Shown here in pieces: positions 24,464-37,414 of a stretch of DNA of 64,000 nucleotides (its first letter is position 1; each line of letters opens with the position of its first letter). The stretch lies in assembly GCA_945910005.1 (NCBI GenBank), contig OX246739.1, forward strand, positions 8,028,001 to 8,092,000, written 5' to 3'. Position numbers and translations under genes: made by a program. Under the pieces are notes generated by a model that was not told where the DNA came from, made no database searches, and saw only the letters and a list, made by a program, of their open reading frames with translations. Source of the DNA: Isoperla grammatica (lineage: Eukaryota; Arthropoda; Insecta; Plecoptera; Perlodidae).

Positions 24464-26867
24464 AGACTATAGAGTCAGTTTCCTCAGTCATCCGACTGCA
24501 TGGTTGTTGCACTTTCACGCGTGTATCGGTCGGTATTGATTCGTGAGGAGCGCATGCGCACGCACTATCAACACACACACGCACACACGCACGTTGGATT
24601 GTGCGAATTGCGGTTGTTTTCACAACAATATGTTAAACATACAATACAATGTGACCGAATACTGAAAGATGTAACCCTTTTAGTCGCACAAAGTTCGCTT
24701 GATAAGACTATACCGAACATGACGGAACAGTATAGTGCGAAGATTGGGGGGGGGGAGAGAGGGGGGACAAAACAGGTCTTAGCACTATATAGAGTCAGAT
24801 AAGCTAACTCGAAGGGAGGCGACACTTTCTCTCATGCATTGTTACCATCAATATGTAATATGTATATATGTAATGTAATATGTACAATGTACAACAATCA
24901 CTCTGTATACCAACGTTTAATTGTTGTGTATTTTTAGCGGCGTTGTAAAATGGAGACACAATTTCGAAGTAAAAGAGTATGACTTTCGAAAAGGTAAACC
25001 AAGACGAAGCTGGAAGTAGCTATGCAGAAATTTGAAATATTTTATACCAACAAGATAACTTACTAAATAAATAAATGTTTTTTTACATCTTTGTTTACTA
25101 GTCGCCATTAAATATACTTCGTATCTAGTGGAAACCATGAATTATCACATGTATCATGTACAAAACAATTGTAAAATGTCAAGGTGTTTTACTTCCTATA
25201 ATGCTGCTATCACATAACAAGTGTATGCAAGCTTATGTGACATAGTCCGAAGCCGCCCGCGAGTGTTCATATTATTGGGGTGTACTGCAGGTCCGTCCGA
25301 ACCATGGTAGAAGAATATACTAATTGGATACAACATCTGTAGTTTACAATTGCCTCGAATAATAAACACATATGGCCAGTGATAATTTGACACCCTAAAA
25401 CAAAAAATAATTAAGACTTGCAAAACAAAGGTACATATTTTGCCACAGGTGCAAACATTACTGATATACATTAACAGTCAAACAAAATACGTGTATTAAA
25501 ATAAATGTGTCTATTCCAAAATGTGTATGACCTGGTAGTACAAGGTAGCACAACATACTCATCCAGCAACGTGGTTATTATTGTCACATGGACGGAAATC
25601 ACGAAGCGAGAAGACTACCGGATGAAAGTTTGGTGGTAACAATATATATAATACGATACGACAGACATGTTATGTAAAACTTCATAAAATAGATAGCAAC
25701 ATTTTCACCGAATTACCACACGCTATATAATAATGTAATCGCGTGAAAACATGCAAGGACAATCTGAATGTCATACAATAATATAGAGCTCCAACTGCCT
25801 AACCGACCTTGTTGTGTTATGTGTGTGGAAGCGAATAAAATAACTGTAATGCGAAGAGAGAATCGGTTCCAGATCGAAGAAAATAAATAACATATTGTTT
25901 TTGTACAGAGTCATGCTTGTATACAGAGCAACAGCACAGGTTAACCCATTGAGGCACACACACGAATGTGAGACATGTAAGTGACGCTAAGAACATGAAC
26001 AAACAGCTACTATGACATTTGAAAGAGACACAAAAATCATGAAAATTGCTTATACAAGGTTTTAATTGGAATTTAAAATTTAAGTGTAAAAACGACATTA
26101 TGAAGTGAAATTAAGTTACCCACGTAAAGCAAGTTATGAAATAAGAATAAAATCTTGTAAAATAGAATTCTCATTTTCGTTTTAATTTTAAATTTGGGCT
26201 TTATTACAATTTACAAATCAAAAATGAAATATCGTCGCAAGCATTAAAATTATTAACAAAAATAGAATTTTCATTATGCAAAAATAAATTTCGTACAGAA
26301 AATAAATGTTCCTGAATAGGTAAAACGTTTACTTTCAGCAAGAAGTAATACTGAAAAACATAACGTAAGGTATAGAGAGGTTGACGAAGGAAAGTAAATT
26401 AATTCACAAAACAAATATTTCCTCCCAACAACAGTGTTGTCAACACGCAAGGTCTCAGTTTCTTTGTTTACACATTGACCGAACATGACTTGTGCCAGTC
26501 AAATCGCATCCCAACATGTAAGTTTACAACATGATGGCTGGCCCATAGTTAACGCGAGAACCTCGTGTTTGTGTAGTCGTGTCACTTTCATTTGCCCCTT
26601 TTGAGTTAATAATCTTCATATCCGAGATTTACTTGTCGATGTAATAATTTAATAATACGTGTGTTTGATTTGAACAGTGAGAATTATGTGAATTCGATAC
26701 GAGAATTAAAAATGAAATTGTTTAATTGGAATAATTTCACATTTTCACACACGCACACGGAAGATCTGATCTAAAACAGATTATTAATTAATTGCCAACT
26801 TCACATCACGAAGATTGTTTTATCATATTATAATTTATAACTTTTTAAAAGTAACGCTGTTTTGTAA
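24464..26867. other. AT-rich non-coding interval
   Basis: No supported gene. A 10-G run lies at 24746-24755. The short open frames here (24568, 25196, 25817, 26274, all minus) have AT-driven composition and no motif. Confidence 0.45.
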
Positions 26868-28115
26868 CCGATACCCAGTGTTGGGGCAGTTCTTTTTTTA
26901 AATGAACTTTCTAAAAGTTCAGTTCACAGCTCAAATAATGAACTTTAATAAAGTTCAAGTTCTTTTCAAAACCTAAAATTTTGAAAAGTTCAAGTTCGTC
27001 TAAAATATGAACTAAGTTCTTTTAAAAGTTCTTTTGTGAAAAAGTGTCACCACATTGTATTAACAGTCATGCGAATAATCGATTGCCTTGTATGGCTTAA
27101 ATAGGAAGAAAAACATGCATGTTAAGGTAAAATATTGAATGCTGGCATTAGCCATTAGGTGTCTGATGTAGGGCTATAGGCGCCTACCATTGTAGAAATA
27201 AAAAACTTAAGAACTTCAAGGAAGGATAATTGTATTGTTGTTTCAGTTTATATTATTACAGACATGTGAAAATAGCGATTAGTGTATCGATTAATTAGTG
27301 ATAGTGATAGCGATTAGTGGTAGTGTATGTATATGTATGTACAAAAGTGCTGTTCTTCACTAAAACTACCAGGGCTAAGCCCGTCCTATTATTGTTTTAT
27401 TTTACAAAGACTAGTAGGCCCCTTTAGTTGGTAAAAATTGTTGATAATAATTGTTATGTATTTTATTATTGATGTGTTGATTGATCATTTGATGATTGAT
27501 GATGATTGATTTGATGATCAGTAACACCATATTTTAGGATAAAGTGAAACGGTAGTAGAATTGTGACACAAACACCCTATAACAACAAATCCATTAGTCA
27601 ACCGAGAAATCTGTTCCTCTTGAGAATTTACACTGGCTCTAGAAATGTTTCAATCTTGCGTTTTGATTAGTGAATGGAGTTCCACGTAGAGTCGTTTTCT
27701 CCCGCCCAATTATCGTGTCGCATTACTTCTGGTATTAGGGCACTTGCACTTGAAGACCCACTTATCTCGACCGAGTGATCTAACATCTTGTGGTGGGTAG
27801 AGTTCGAACGGCCAGACTTGAATGTAATTCTACTCCATGAATGGTGGCCGGTAGCTTTTTAAAATCAGCTGAAGGAGAACCGAAAACGATTCGCGTGTTC
27901 CTCGACGGCGCGTTGACAGATGCTCAATCATCGAACAGAATGAACTTTCAAAAGAACTTTCTAAAATTGAAAAGTTCGTTCTCAAAAAGAACTTTTGAAA
28001 GTTCAAGTTCACTCATTTGAAAAAAGAGCAAGTTCGTTGGAAAGTTCACAAAAAAAGAACGCGTTCTCGGGAACGCGTTCTTTTTAAAAGTTCTCGCCCC
28101 AACACTGCCGATACC
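26868..28115. mobile_element. hAT-type non-autonomous DNA transposon with 8-bp target duplication
   Basis: The element is 26876-28107 (1232 bp). It begins CAGTGTTGGGGC and ends GCCCCAACACTG, and is flanked by a perfect 8-bp direct repeat CCGATACC (26868-26875 and 28108-28115), as hAT superfamily insertions are. Subterminal regions are packed with short AAGTTC/GAACTT repeats in both orientations, typical of hAT transposase binding zones. The interior holds no transposase frame; it includes AT-rich filler and gattgatgatgattgat-like repeats. The intact 8-bp duplication means the insertion is relatively recent. Confidence 0.92.
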
Positions 28116-28362
28116 TAACTTCATTAGTAACATTAGTTTTAGCACAATACAACTGTTCATGTTTTATGGATTTGACCATAAACTATTTTCGAAATTTGCC
28201 GCTTTTAAGCTTTTATTGTGGGGTGGTCAAATTAAGTGCAATAGTTGTTTAAATATTGCCAACACAAATAGGTCCAAAGAAGTTAAGATGTGAAAATTTC
28301 ACTATGCGGATAGTAGTTTTTATATACCTTGCGTGTTAAAAAATGTATGTAAATATAGTTTC

Positions 28363-28556
28363 TAAAGGCTGGTCCACACAGATTTTTAAGACATACGATT
28401 TAAGGTTTAACGCGTAGTCGTAAAGTTGGATCATAGGAAACACGTACTGGCGTTCACACAAAGTTTTAGTTTTAAGACGTTGTTTTCATTGTTGTTTTTA
28501 AAACGTCTTAAAACCTTATGCATTATGTCTTCAAAATCTGTGTGGACCAGCCTTTA
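28363..28556. mobile_element. 190-bp MITE with TA flanks
   Basis: The element is 28365-28554. Its inverted termini start aaggctggtccacacagatt and extend about 28 bp (one mismatch). TA flanks both ends, which fits a Tc1/mariner-like target, but a decayed TWA target of PIF/Harbinger type is also possible. The interior has a second inverted pair (aagacgtt...aaaacgtctt). Confidence 0.8.
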
Positions 28557-28689
28557 CAGGGCTCCCATTCGATGCCGACGTTTCCCTGTCAAAACATTTT
28601 GGTTTGACAGAGATTTGCGAATACTAAGTAGATCGTTAGCCCTAGTCACGGATTGCATTCAAAAATGTGCATGGAAAAATAGAAAAAAT

Positions 28690-28830
28690 ACAAATTTGTC
28701 AGTCATAATGAACACGTTTCAAGTTGATGGTAGGAACTAGAAAAGTAGAAAATTAAGTTGGTACTATGTACTCATTTATTTCGTAATCATAAGACTATAG
28801 TTACGTTGGGTAACTTGAACTATGATCGGC
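28690..28830 (-). repeat. dispersed repeat copy D (family of 30890 and 39818)
   Basis: On the plus strand it reads tcaagttgatggtaggaact, agaaaattaagttggtacta, and later acgttgggtaacttgaac, the reverse of the family consensus. Confidence 0.6.
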
Positions 28831-30640
28831 AAAATTCTGAAGTATTATCTGTCAAAAAATTATTCACATACGAATGGGGAATAACCAGTATACTATAAAA
28901 ATTCTACATTTGACAAAATTCGCGCATCCTTTATCTGAAGCCATCGCGTTTTGTTCTGCCAGTGTCGTGTATAGCAACAGAATCACTTGCCCTTGAAGCT
29001 AGGCGCATGTTTTGCTACATAGTCGAGTTCAAGCTGTCAAACGCCTAGCACGACGCATACCAAAGTAGACGGGTTGTCAGCTCGGACTAAGCAAATATCG
29101 CCTATCTATGGCGAGACGCATACTTGTAGTAGCGGGACGACGCACACGAACAAGTCATTTCGCATCATGATGAGCCTCGGAAGATTTCATTATTGTTTTC
29201 TCCTCTTTGCGCTGTTTCGCAGCTCCGCTTTACCATATTTTGTTAGATCATTGATGTAATTTTGTCATATCAATTGCATAATTATTATTGTTATCCAAGG
29301 ATTCCCTTTAGCAGCTATTTTCTCATGGTGTACAACAAAAATGAGATATCAGATACCTTGTATTATTTACATACCATTATTAGATAAGTGTGCATATAAA
29401 ACCATGCAAGTGTATATATATATATATACATCTGTGCTCTTTTTGGGTCACGTCCTTTGACTATATTTTGCGGTTGCATTGCTTTCTTAATGTGGTAATA
29501 TTTTCCTCAATGCAATATCGTAAAACGAATTATTGTGAAATGTATAACCTGTTTCTGACACATTTTTTTTATAGTATAATGAATCATTCCAGTACCGTTG
29601 GATATATTGATTATTGATCCCACTATATTTTAACTTTTTTTTTTCACTTTAATTAATAATAATATCACATGTACATACTACATACGAATATACGTTAATG
29701 AAGGTAGTATCTATCTAGTCTATAATGATTTTGAAAACATGACAAAGGTTTCACAAAAATATTGAAAACATTATTTCTAGTCCAAATATTTTGCAAACAA
29801 TATTGTCAACTTTGATTACGGTTAGTGTTGGGTGTCAAACAGTAGCGTGGACAAAGACGGAGGGAGGAAGGGTGCATTGCTTTGGTGTGCGTGTGTGTGT
29901 GCGTGAGACTCCCGGGGTGCTTATTTACATATCCTCAGGTCGATACGGCGACGAATACACGACTGATAGGCAAGCGGGGCCGTCTCCCGCTTCGCGCGTG
30001 TTACGTGCAATGTGGCCCCAGGTTGCATCGTATGGTACAAGACAAGACGATCAAATCAACGCCAATCAATAGTGCTGACATGTATTGGGGGGTCAATATC
30101 AACAAGAAAGAGGCTCAAAGTGTTCGCGAATTCATACGGAGCATCATTGATAAGCCTCACAATCAATTAATTCCAGAAAAGATTTATATTTTTTGAAGTT
30201 GGAAAAAAAAACGCAATTTGAAATTATGTCATCAGGTTAAAACTCTAATGCACTTTAATGGCGACAACTAAAACCACCGTAGGACCCACACTTGTCATGT
30301 GAAGGGCGAATAAATCCCCGCTAGTATAGCGCCGTCAAGTTGGTTATAGTTCGACAAGCCTCGACAATCAGCCCAGATACGAGACCCCTAACAATGTAAT
30401 TACTTCGTTATCCACTCGACTATAATATGGATGGAGGAAGCTAAATTGGAACGGATTACTGTCCCACAACTAGACTTGTGTAATTACATTGAGCACCGGC
30501 GGGCGGTCACATCGAACCCCGGTCTCCGTGTCGGAGAGTGCAGCTACACTGACCTCCAAGACGAGACAATCATGATGTCGAAGGTCAAAGCCTCGGCTGT
30601 AACCGACGTCTGGAGGCGTCCGTCTCATGACGTCATCGTG
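28831..30640. other. non-coding interval
   Basis: No supported gene. Frames at 29791-30196 and 30431-30739 contain tRNA-like or repeat sequence (for example tcgaaccccggtctcc near 30513) and no domain. A CRE octamer lies at 30628-30635. Confidence 0.4.
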
Positions 30641-30690
30641 AGGGAATATATATATTTTAAAATACGGAGGCTTTCGTGGCCCGGGTTAAT

Positions 30691-30764
30691 GTTTCGAGAG
30701 CGCTTTTTGGGTCCCCTCGTCAGAACGACTTCGTTCTGACGAGGATCAAGAGCGGTTTCGAAAC
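30691..30764. repeat. palindrome joining two inverted hammerhead-like motifs
   Basis: A perfect palindrome occupies 30715-30744: 14-bp arms CCTCGTCAGAACGA/TCGTTCTGACGAGG around a CT loop. On each strand CTGACGAG is followed 16-21 nt later by GAAAC (plus: 30736-30743 and 30760-30764; minus: 30724-30717 and 30695-30691). CUGANGA and GAAA are the conserved core blocks of hammerhead ribozymes, which are known from Penelope-like elements and other retroelements. Stem II would be weak in both, so activity is doubtful. Confidence 0.55.
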
Positions 30765-30889
30765 GCGTAAACATGGTTTTAGGTGAGTGTGACCGACGTG
30801 GCGTAATAACCCTGTATATTTTTAATTTAACAAACATATTATATATATACACGCCAAAGGATTGTTTACCGATTATCAAATAAAGTTGC

Positions 30890-31150
30890 TCCCGCGTAAG
30901 CTCACTTTCGTGCTTACGAAACAGCCGAGTCCAATAATGCCAATTTAATTTTCTACTTCTCTAGGAATCAGGTCCATTATTAATAATTGATGACCTTGCG
31001 TTGGATACCTGGGAGTTCCTAACACATCGGGCGTGATTAATATAGTAATGAGGCTTGCGCTGCCCTCACACTAAGCGGACGACTACCTGTGAAGGACGCC
31101 ACGAATATGTTGATTTCTATTGAAACTGCTTGCGTGAAAGAATCCGAGTT
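30890..31150 (+). repeat. dispersed repeat copy A
   Basis: Contains acagccgagtccaataatgc, caatttaattttctacttct, ggtccattattaataatt and ttggatacctgggagttcct, then gaatatgttgatttctattga. The same blocks occur in order at 39818-40060 and, inverted, at 43893-44030. Confidence 0.7.
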
Positions 31151-32155
31151 CGATATGAGACTATAGCTACGTTGGGGCTAGTATAGTTCATATCTGATAT
31201 GAAAAGAAAAAACTCAAAATTCGATAGAAACAGAGTGGAAAGAAAAGAATAGAGTATGAGATATTTTGCACGTTACGTTTTGACGTCATCACGCAGTCAG
31301 AATTAACGTAGCGCCCCTGTGATTAAAGCGGTCGGCCTTGTTGCGCGTATTGTTTTACAAGAATACAATAGATCTTGCATTAGTAACGTCCTCTACATGC
31401 ACGCGCGTGTTCCCGTGCGCTGCGCTCGCCTTCAACAGAGATACTTTTCTCATCATAGCAAACGAGTACAAAGTGTAATTACTTGTAACCGTTATGGGGG
31501 TGCTGACATATTTCTTAAAAATAAACTCCCAAAACAAAATTAAACACCGATATACAGACAAAACGCGTATACACAATTTTTTGTGTGTAATTATACATAT
31601 CTTATGATATCTATCTTCCGCAACCTGTTCCCTAAACCAACTATTTATTATTCGTAGTATATGCACTATGCGTGCCCAATTATTTCAGTATCAACCTCTC
31701 CGCAGATATTCAAACAGATTTTCGCTAACCAATAAATATGAGACTACTTTATTAAAGTCTCTACCTCTAAGCCACGGTTGCAAACAAAAAACGTGAATAA
31801 CAATTTCTTATTACTTATTATGATTAGCATTTTATATAAAAACAAAATATATATTACTCTCGTATATTACACTTCCCCCAAACAACATGCGTTCGTTCCG
31901 TAAGAGACGAGTGGTTTGTGGCCAATCAGCGATCGGTATTTGAACTTGGGGTTCACTGGTTGGTCAAGAATAACTCGTCTATGACGAAAGCATATGTAAG
32001 GTTGTTTCGGGGCAAGTATGTACTTTATAATAGTATCCCTATCCCTACTACTGGCTACTTTCTGTATTATGAAAACACGGACAAAGCCATACGGCATGGT
32101 TACAAGATTCGTCAAGGTTTACGCAGACCGGGCAGATATGATATATTATATATCT
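31151..32155. other. non-coding interval
   Basis: No supported gene. CRE octamer at 31281-31288. The long open frames that begin here are carried entirely by the hexamer array that follows. Confidence 0.45.
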
Positions 32156-33190
32156 GCAGCTACATCTACATCTACATCTACAGCTACAGCTACAGCTACA
32201 GCTACAGCTACAGGTACAGCTACATCTACATCTACATCTACATCTACAGCTACAGCTACAGCTACAGCTACAGGTACAGCTACAGCTACATCTACATCTA
32301 CATCTACAGCTACAGCTACATCTACATCTACATCTACATCTACAGCTACAGCTACAGCTACAGGTACAGCTACATCTACATCTACATCTACAGCTACAGC
32401 TACAGCTACAGCTACAGGTACAGGTACAGCTACAGCTACAGCTACAGGTACAGCTACATCTACATCTACATCTACAGCTACAGCTACAGGTACAGCTACA
32501 TCTACATCTACATCTACAGCTACATCTACATCTACAGCTACAGCTACAGCTACAGCTACATCTACATCTACATCTACAGCTACAGCTACAGCTACAGCTA
32601 CAGGTACAGGTACAGCTACAGCTACAGCTACAGGTACAGCTACATCTACATCTACATCTACAGCTACAGCTACAGGTACAGCTACATCTACATCTACAGC
32701 TACAGCTACAGCTACAGGTACAGCTACATCTACATCTACATCTACAGCTACAGCTACAGCTACAGCTACAGGTACAGCTACAGCTACAGCTACAGCTACA
32801 GGTACAGCTACAGCTACAGCTACAGCTACAGGTACAGCTACATCTACATCTACATCTACAGCTACAGCTACAGGTACAGCTACATCTACATCTACATCTA
32901 CAGCTACAGCTACAGCTACAGCTACAGCTACAGGTACAGCTACATCTACATCTACATCTACATCTACAGCTACAGCTACAGCTACAGCTACAGCTACAGC
33001 TACAGCTACAGCTACAGCTACAGCTACAGGTACAGCTACAGCTACAGCTACAGGTACAGCTACATCTACATCTACATCTACATCTACAGCTACAGCTACA
33101 GGTACAGCTACAGCTACAGCTACAGGTACAGCTACAGCTACAGCTACAGGTACAGGTACAGCTACAGCTACAGGTACAGGTACAGCTACA
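32156..33190. repeat. TACAKC hexanucleotide array (~1 kb) with block structure
   Basis: About 172 hexamers of three types (TACATC, TACAGC, TACAGG) in recurring blocks: three or four TACATC, then two to eleven TACAGC, then one or two TACAGG. Because six is a multiple of three, three long frames stay open (Tyr-Ser/Tyr-Ile, Thr-Ala/Thr-Ser, and Cys-Ser/Cys-Arg on the minus strand). None has a start context, flanking exon or non-repeat domain, so no gene is called. Confidence 0.96.
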
Positions 33191-34955
33191 GATGCTACCT
33201 ATCAGATCACCCCTCGCGTGTCCGGTACAGCCCAGCCGGACACGCACGCGGACACGCACGCACGTGTGTTCCTCGATGCAGAATAACGTTTACAATACAC
33301 TCAAAGGCAAAAAAACACATCCCATTGTCGAACGAACGAGAACTAATATATAGACATCGAAAACGTTTAATCGGATACAACAAAATGGAGAGTTTGCAAA
33401 AGAAGTCACTCTTACTTTTCTCATTGTGATAACGTTTTCATAAAAACAATCGTGTTATAGTCGTGATTTACTTTTTCATCACGTGTGTGTGTTCCTGCTA
33501 CATCCCAGCTCACAACTACGAGATATTGCTATCGCTTTCTGTACAACGGTGCTCTACATAGTTTATTATTGTTTGACACTCTTAAATGCAGTTATGATTA
33601 TCGATAAAATGAAAATGATCAACACAACTTACGGGATTCTAATTCGTATTTCGTTCCATACGGTTTTGTCGTACGTATGTATACAAACATGTTTAACAAG
33701 CTAAGTATAAATATATGATATGAAGTTGAAAACACCACATGTAATGAATACCCCGCTGCAACGCAAGGGAGAAGTTTAGTCACTTACGACAAAAGTAATG
33801 TGCCTATAACAATTAACAACTACCATTGTCCATTATTAATCAACTGATGTATTTACTCATGCCATTCGATAACTACGATTTTAATTAGTGACAAACCAAT
33901 CGTAGGCCTGTATAAAAAAAAACAACAGCCGTCAAGTGCGAACGTCATTTAAATTACCGATCCACAACGACCAACTAGAAATATTATTTTTTGTACTGTA
34001 GTACATTCTCGATTTTGTAAAAAAAAAAACTGACATTAAGTTCTTGGAAAGCTATCTTCCATGCACTTGAATTGTTAAAATATTTTCGAACGAAATTAAA
34101 CTCATATACATTACGAATAGGCATGGAATGATTCCTCTTTTTTATGTATATTCATTGATACACAATTACACATAACTGGTGGACGCATTTCGAAATTACC
34201 CTAGGAATAATTAAGACCGCTGTGTAGATCGTTATTGACCACCGGTGTTTCGTGACAGTTCACAGTAACAACATCAGATCCCAGCATTACCCAAGAAACT
34301 ATATACTGCAGCTTGTAATCGTGTTACACTTATCCCATCTCATTGCGATACGAGCGCTAAGACTGCTAGAAATGTTTATGACATGAAAAACAAATAAAGA
34401 ACAGACACACATATGCAAATATTTCCTCATAATTGAACAAATATGAGTAATCGGTTTATGAAAAAAGAAAACGTTCTTAATTACCAGTATTATGTCACTT
34501 ACGCGTTACAATGAGGACAGCGGAGGTCGTGTTGAGCGATATACGTGGCTGAATGCTACAGTATACAGCGCACGTGAATCTAGTGCGACGGGTAACAATA
34601 ACAAAATCAACGTCTCTGTAAAAACTAAAACTCCAATACGTATCGGTTATAAAATGGTTTATCTAAATTTAGCAAAAGCAAATACGAGACAATCTTAGAG
34701 CAAATGTTTACTTGGCGTTGTATTGATACAACCGTCGCAATCAGCTATGCTATACTATAATTCATTTTTGTTGGCGAAAATAGTAAACTCGCAAAAAATC
34801 CAAGTTCAATACCACTCACATTCTATCCTCGTTTGTTTGGAAATTGAACATCACACGTGAATTTCAGGTCACATACAAAATTGTGGCTATATGAATTTTC
34901 GCCGTGCGCCATTTTTTCGAGTCAAGAAGAAAACCGACCACCGCGAGGACTCTGC
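33191..34955. other. AT-rich non-coding interval
   Basis: No supported gene or element recognised. Short frames at 33483-33704 and 34492-34698 look random. Confidence 0.4.
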
Positions 34956-34959
34956 ATAT

Positions 34960-35045
34960 AGGTAAAACAGAGCTGCAGGGTCGAGGTTCCCTGTTCGACT
35001 CCCGGACTGTGCGAGCATCACACACATTGACAGGTACGCACGTGT
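34960..35045 (+). mobile_element. tRNA-like SINE remnant
   Basis: B-box-like ccctgttcgactcccggac with a weak A-box region at cgaccaccgcgaggactc about 60 bp upstream. Confidence 0.4.
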
Positions 35046-37414
35046 CAACGCGACAACTAGGCCGCGCATTACGCAATCATCACCGAGAAGTACGCAACAT
35101 TGATAGTTTTGGGATCAACGGTAGGTACTCTTGTCTATATAAGCGTTGTGATGTTATATTAACGGGGGAGGGGGTGTAATATTTGTAAAATGTACGGGGA
35201 GTAACCAGCACATATGCAGCGAATTGTCAAATTTTTGCTATGGAATTATGTTATGGAAGAAAAACAGTTAATTATTAATTATGATATATTATTTCCCAAA
35301 GTTATTAGAAAACCGATGCCTATTCATTTTGTGGTGTTGAATAATGCTATACGGGGAGCTTCGGGCTGGAGCTACGAGGGCCCCTTTAAACATGGCCACA
35401 GTCGAAGGGACTCGTTCAAAGTCTCGGGGCGGCACGGCCCTCTGAGCCCCCCCCCCTCCGTACCCCGTGCCCTGTACAACAAGCGCAGACTACCAGGCGT
35501 TACACTTAGTAAATATTGACACCTCGGAATGAGGAGCCAAGAAGTTTAAAATAACATCACCTTGGAAGCCCACCACGTTGTTTGACAAATTACTACGTCA
35601 CAGCTCCCAAACGGTCGGCGATTATTTCGTCAATTTACTCTTTAATCCGAAGTGACAGTTGGCGGTGATTATTTATTTAATTTAATCGTTGTTTTTTTCT
35701 TCTTCTTCTTCTTCTTCATCCCACCTGACGGCAAAGATTGCGTTCGTTCGTTCGCTCATTCACTCAGTCAGCGACCAATCCCAGTCCGCATAGCCCAGTG
35801 ATTCAACGTAGATTCTAACGGGAAAGCAACACTGTTCAGTCTGTGACCCAGTCAAGCCAAATAAGACAATGTTACAGGATGCGGCCGGTGAGAGGTGGTG
35901 TGGTGCGCCTGTGCGCCGCCGCGTGTGTTTAGCGCGCGCGTCGTGTGTGTTGGCCTCGTATTATTGAGACAGGCACCTGTATCACACTAGCACCACGGTA
36001 TGCGCCGCAAGATGTAGGGGTGTACAAGCCGGGTGACACTTATCGGCTAGCGTTACGTCATAGTGCGTGATAAGACTACACACGCGTTTATAGAGCACGA
36101 TTAATGATGACGATTTGATTTAGATTCTTTGTTTCAGGTGTCAATGTCGGTGTATCGTAAAAAAAAAAAAAAAAAATTGTTGGAATCGTTAATATACATT
36201 TTAATTCTTCATTTCAATGATGCATTGAAGAACGTGTACGGTTTGCATTAATGGCCGGTATTATTTTGACAGAATAGCACACGAGCCATGGGCACAGTTG
36301 CAGGGTGCATTTCTTTGCACGACGACGGTCGAAACCCAAGGTTTGGTCACCCCTGGCAGCGAGCTAACTTGACCTAGCTGCTTGCTGCTATCTGGCCGTT
36401 AGATGATTGTCCACTCATTTGACCTTACACTCCTGCTGTTGGACATTCCCCCGATCACAGAATCGATCGAAACGAGATCTTTCATTCCAAGGTAATTATT
36501 TAGCGTGCTGGCCTCAACACCGCCTATACTTGTCGCTCTGTTCTCTTCTGCGTTCTGCGCTCATTGCCACCGCCACCTCGTGTATGTCTGTCCGGTGTCC
36601 GAGGCGAGGTGACAACAGTCCGACGCTTTCAGGCACCCCTATTGGCTCCTTCAGACGCCCGTATCACCCAACACCGGACGACGATGCAAGTAATTAATAA
36701 TGTACACAACAATGCCATGATACATGCATATAGTCAACGAGATACATACATATATATATACGAGATGTTCGAGTGAGGAAGGTTTCCTTGAAACCCTTGA
36801 TTTACTTTTGTCGCCTCCACCTCCAGCTCTTCAATTAGACGTCATATACACAACTGCACGGTTATTAGCGAGTGCAGAATGAATGGCCAACCTATACCTA
36901 CCGCGTTAGTGGTAGGTATACGACGGTTGATGGTAAGACGTACGTACATAACATAGGCCTACCGTAGTAGTAGCCTTGACTTCGTACACAGTTCATTACG
37001 CTGTGGTTTTCCTCCGGCCATAATACGGAAAATGATCGACCGACCGACTCACACACACATATACACAAAACATCATCGCGAAACCGCATCGCGTTGACTT
37101 GACTGCAGCAGCAGAGATCTAATTGCTCGACATGCAAGGAAGAGTAACTAACTACATTATCGGCCTGAGTGCGCCAGGGTTTCCGGTGCTCGAGGTAGGC
37201 CTATAATACCGCAATACTCTTGTCACTGCTCCATGCAGGAACGGTCACGGCAACCCCACACTAAACCTTCGAGAAAACAATGACAAATGCTCTGAGGAAT
37301 TAGGTGCGAGTTGTTCTAATGGAACACGATTACGGTGCATAGGAATGAAAAAGAAGTTACCCCTGCATTGCCGATAATTGGTAACGGGATACACTTTAAC
37401 CATCCCCTGTGGAG
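35046..37414. other. mostly non-coding interval, weak coding-like patch near 35350-35515
   Basis: No supported gene. The plus frame at 35349-35516 has a plausible composition (SGWSYEGPFKHGHS) but no acceptor, donor or family match. A GC-rich stretch with GTGTGT/CGCGCG lies at 35880-35960. TAGGCCTA palindromes occur at 36954-36961 and 37196-37203. Confidence 0.4.

Noticed and set aside
31918..33429. 503-, 422- and 403-codon open frames over the hexamer array
   Set aside because: Hexamer periodicity keeps three frames open at once on both strands; dipeptide products (Tyr-Ser, Thr-Ala, Cys-Ser) with random flanks.
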